DNA from: Kordia antarctica
GTDB lineage: Bacteria; Bacteroidota; Bacteroidia; Flavobacteriales; Flavobacteriaceae
Assembly: GCF_009901525.1 (NCBI RefSeq)
Contig: NZ_CP019288.1
Location: forward strand, 3,191,501 to 3,255,500
Direction of reading: 5' to 3'
Length of the DNA: 64,000 nt
Each line of letters starts with the position of its first letter. The stretch's first letter is position 1. A program made the translations under genes and the position numbers. The notes beneath the pieces are model-generated. The model saw only the letters and a program-made list of their open reading frames with translations, ran no database searches and had not been told where the DNA came from. Positions 62,022 to 64,000 of the stretch are shown here, one piece after another.

Positions 62022-62990
62022 ATGGCTAGAATACTTACTGGAATTCAAAGCACAGGAACACCACATTTAGGCAACATTTTAGGAGCAATTGTTCCTGCAA
62101 TAGAAATGGCTAAAAGTGTGGAAAATGATTCTTTTCTGTTTATTGCTGATATGCATTCGCTTACGCAGATAAAAGATGGAGAAACACTTCGCGAAAACAC
62201 ATACAGAACTGCGGCAACATGGCTTGCATTTGGTTTAGATGTGAATAAAACGGTATTTTATCGCCAAAGTGATGTGCCACAAGTAACAGAACTTTCTTGG
62301 TATTTGAGTTGTTTTTTTCCGTTTAATCGATTAAAATTAGCGCATAGTTTTAAAGACAAAGCAGATCGTTTGGAAGATGTAAATGCAGGTTTGTTTTCGT
62401 ATCCAATGTTAATGGCTGCAGATATTCTATTATATGATGCTGAGATTGTTCCCGTAGGGAAAGATCAAGAACAACATATAGAAATTACACGTAATGTTGC
62501 CACGCGTTTTCATGAAAAATTAGGCGAAACTTTTGTATTGCCTGAAGCTAAAATTCAAAAAGACACCAAGTTGATTCCTGGAACTGACGGTGCTAAAATG
62601 AGCAAGAGTAAAAATAACGTGATTGATATTTTTCAGACCGATAAAAAACTACGCAAACAAATTATGGGAATCCAAACGGATAGTACGCCGATGGAAGATC
62701 CGAAAGATCCTGATAAAGATAACGTGTTTGCATTGTATAAATTATTAGCAAGTGAAGCTCAAATCGCAGAAATGCGTCAAAATTATTTGGGCGGAAATTA
62801 CGGTTACGGACACGCCAAACAAGCTTTCTACGAAGTTGTTGTTGAAAGATTTGCTACCGAGCGCGAACGCTTCAATCATTATATAGAAAACAAAAATGAA
62901 ATTGATGCCGCTTTGGCAATTGGTGCTGAAAAAGCTAAGAAAGTTGCGAATGAAGTGTTAGCTAGAGTTCGAAAAAAAGTTGGTTATTAA
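62022..62990 (+). CDS. trpS: Tryptophanyl-tRNA synthetase
   Basis: The enzyme charges tRNA-Trp. The 322 residues have the class I signatures TPHLGN (HIGH-type, 13-18) and 'GAKMSKSKNNVID' (KMSKS), with 'GKDQEQHIEITRNVATRF' between them. The length is normal. It is divergent from plsC. Confidence 0.97.
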   Translation: MARILTGIQSTGTPHLGNILGAIVPAIEMAKSVENDSFLFIADMHSLTQIKDGETLRENTYRTAATWLAFGLDVNKTVFYRQSDVPQVTELSWYLSCFFPFNRLKLAHSFKDKADRLEDVNAGLFSYPMLMAADILLYDAEIVPVGKDQEQHIEITRNVATRFHEKLGETFVLPEAKIQKDTKLIPGTDGAKMSKSKNNVIDIFQTDKKLRKQIMGIQTDSTPMEDPKDPDKDNVFALYKLLASEAQIAEMRQNYLGGNYGYGHAKQAFYEVVVERFATERERFNHYIENKNEIDAALAIGAEKAKKVANEVLARVRKKVGY

Positions 62991-63096
62991 GTTTGTTTAG
63001 AATACAATATACATGAATAGTTTAATGCGAGATTCATTCAAATGAAATTTTGAAAACACTTACTATAGTATTTTTAAAATACTCAAATTCAGTTTT

Positions 63097-63276
63097 TTAT
63101 TTTCGTTTTCTTTGCTCGCACAAAAAAAAGAAACAAAAGAAAGTGCACTTTTCCAGAGGTATTTTTAATTTTCCTTTATGGGAAAAATTAAAACCACAGT
63201 GATTTTTCTAAATTTTTTCCAAGGCTTCAAAAATTCTTAACGAAAAATCCCTGTTATACTGCGGAAAAGAAGAAAA
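63097..63276. repeat. ~180-bp interspersed structured repeat, second copy
   Basis: This is about 85-90% alike (by eye) to the reverse complement of 19605-19783. It holds TTTTAATTTTCC/GGGAAAAATTAAAA, a hairpin whose pairs change together with those of the other copy (TAA/TTA here, TAG/CTA there). It lacks the outer inverted repeats of the first copy. The rest of 62991-63290 is AT-rich spacer. Confidence 0.7.
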
Positions 63277-63290
63277 TGTATTCCCTAGAA

Positions 63291-64000
63291 TCACTTTTTA
63301 AAACTTACTTTTTTCAAAGCCAACGCTTCGTACGCAAAAAGTTCGTGATAATCATAACTGATGCGTTCGTATCCATAATAACGCCAATCTGTTCCCCACG
63401 AATTTTTAATAATAAATCCTTCTGAATCGTACCCAACAATTGCAACTACATGTCCGCCATATGGATTATAATTTTTTGTTGGTACAACGGTGCGTTCTAA
63501 AACAATTTGTCCACTATTAATCTTATCATTAAGATTAACAATTGCTTTTTTCATATCACTATATGTTACTTGTTTTTGATTAAAACCTCTCAAAAAATAG
63601 CCTTTATCTGGTGTAATTGTGGTGTATTTTGTAGCTTGAAATTTTTCCCAAGCTGGCATGTATAATTCATAGGAAACTGGAATTGCTTTTACGCCATTGT
63701 CCAACAAGCATTTAATACGTTCGATGTTCTTACTTTGCATTCTATCCATATATTCATAGGAATCCAAGTTGAGAAATTTAGCAATAGATTTGTATTTATA
63801 TATAAAAGATACTGGTCCAGTTGGTGATTCCTTTAATATTTTCAGAACTTCTGATTCATGATCTTCCCATTTTGAAGCTGCTATTTGTGGATATGGCAAT
63901 TCCGCTTCTGTAAGAATGCCATATTTTGGCAATGAAGTAACATATGCTTTTAAAAAAGTTCCTCTCGTAATTGTATTGTTGGTATCGAATTGTTCATATT
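63291..64000 (-). CDS. Papain-family (C1) cysteine peptidase, C-terminal part (cut by window edge)
   Basis: The frame stays open through TTG 63932 to the window edge ('GTFLKAYVTSLPKYGILTEA'), so the gene is longer and starts outside; about 236 residues are visible. The papain His lies in 'YGGHVVAIVGYD' and the Asn in 'IIKNSWGTDWRYYGYERISY'. The Cys part is beyond the edge. A ~60-residue insert between 'ELPYP' and 'GYFLRGF' looks unlike plant-type C1 enzymes. Substrate and location unknown. Confidence 0.85.
   Translation of the reverse strand, partial: YEQFDTNNTITRGTFLKAYVTSLPKYGILTEAELPYPQIAASKWEDHESEVLKILKESPTGPVSFIYKYKSIAKFLNLDSYEYMDRMQSKNIERIKCLLDNGVKAIPVSYELYMPAWEKFQATKYTTITPDKGYFLRGFNQKQVTYSDMKKAIVNLNDKINSGQIVLERTVVPTKNYNPYGGHVVAIVGYDSEGFIIKNSWGTDWRYYGYERISYDYHELFAYEALALKKVSFKK

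Overview
The window is AT-rich DNA from a member of the Bacteroidetes, most likely a marine Flavobacteriaceae close to Kordia (genus is an inference). Supporting signs are TAnnTTTG-type promoters, proteins ending in type IX secretion (T9SS) sorting domains, the ricT-gldH-PBP1A gene order, many short lipoproteins with an 'xxxC' lipobox after MK-rich starts, and GG-leader peptide precursors of the Bacteroidetes kind. No rRNA, tRNA, CRISPR array, prophage or intact insertion sequence was seen.

Layout. 1-4.8 kb: edge of an ECF sigma factor, surface lipoproteins, a beta-barrel protein and an EI24 membrane protein. 4.9-5.3 kb and 16.0-16.5 kb: two pairs of GG-leader (lanthipeptide-like) precursor peptides with no modification enzymes beside them. 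5.5-19.4 kb: housekeeping genes (hemF, hemB, cytochrome c, ogt, CNNM/CBS protein, exonuclease), an AAA+ ATPase coupled to a TPR membrane protein, a HigBA-like toxin-antitoxin pair with a perfect palindromic operator, a TPR-AraC regulator, and a pentameric ligand-gated ion channel. 20-24 kb: a 1328-residue secreted subtilase. 24.3-28 kb: a duplicated-ABC peptide transporter ATPase, a small protein and an AprA-like methyltransferase. 28-32 kb: overlapping prolyl oligopeptidase and subtilase lipoproteins.

33.7-42.4 kb is the most accessory part. It holds two modular lipoproteins with a shared N-terminal half, a low-complexity linker and different C-terminal domains, arranged like toxin-immunity modules. 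Each is followed by small lipoprotein or membrane-protein genes that could give immunity. Two copies of a multi-hairpin leader element, conserved at both ends but with a completely different central hairpin, sit just before two unrelated genes. I consider this the best candidate for an undescribed element. 41.5-47.8 kb is a segmental duplication of [lipoprotein gene + T9SS M43 metalloprotease]. One lipoprotein copy has decayed. Comparing the two copies gives filled and empty sites for two MITE-like elements, each with a 3-bp target duplication.

47.8-55.6 kb: the two CoA-transferase genes, split by a roughly 1-kb pair of tandem-repeat arrays in opposing orientation (99-bp and about 104-bp units), then PBP1A, gldH, ricT and trhO. 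55.8-64 kb: a CHAP-like lipoprotein, recA, an ECF sigma factor overlapping a single-pass protein with an Asn-rich linker and a beta-barrel domain, plsC, trpS, and the edge of a papain-like peptidase. Several interspersed repeats occur in inverted orientation. One, about 180 bp long at 19.6 and 63.1 kb, shows compensatory changes in a hairpin.
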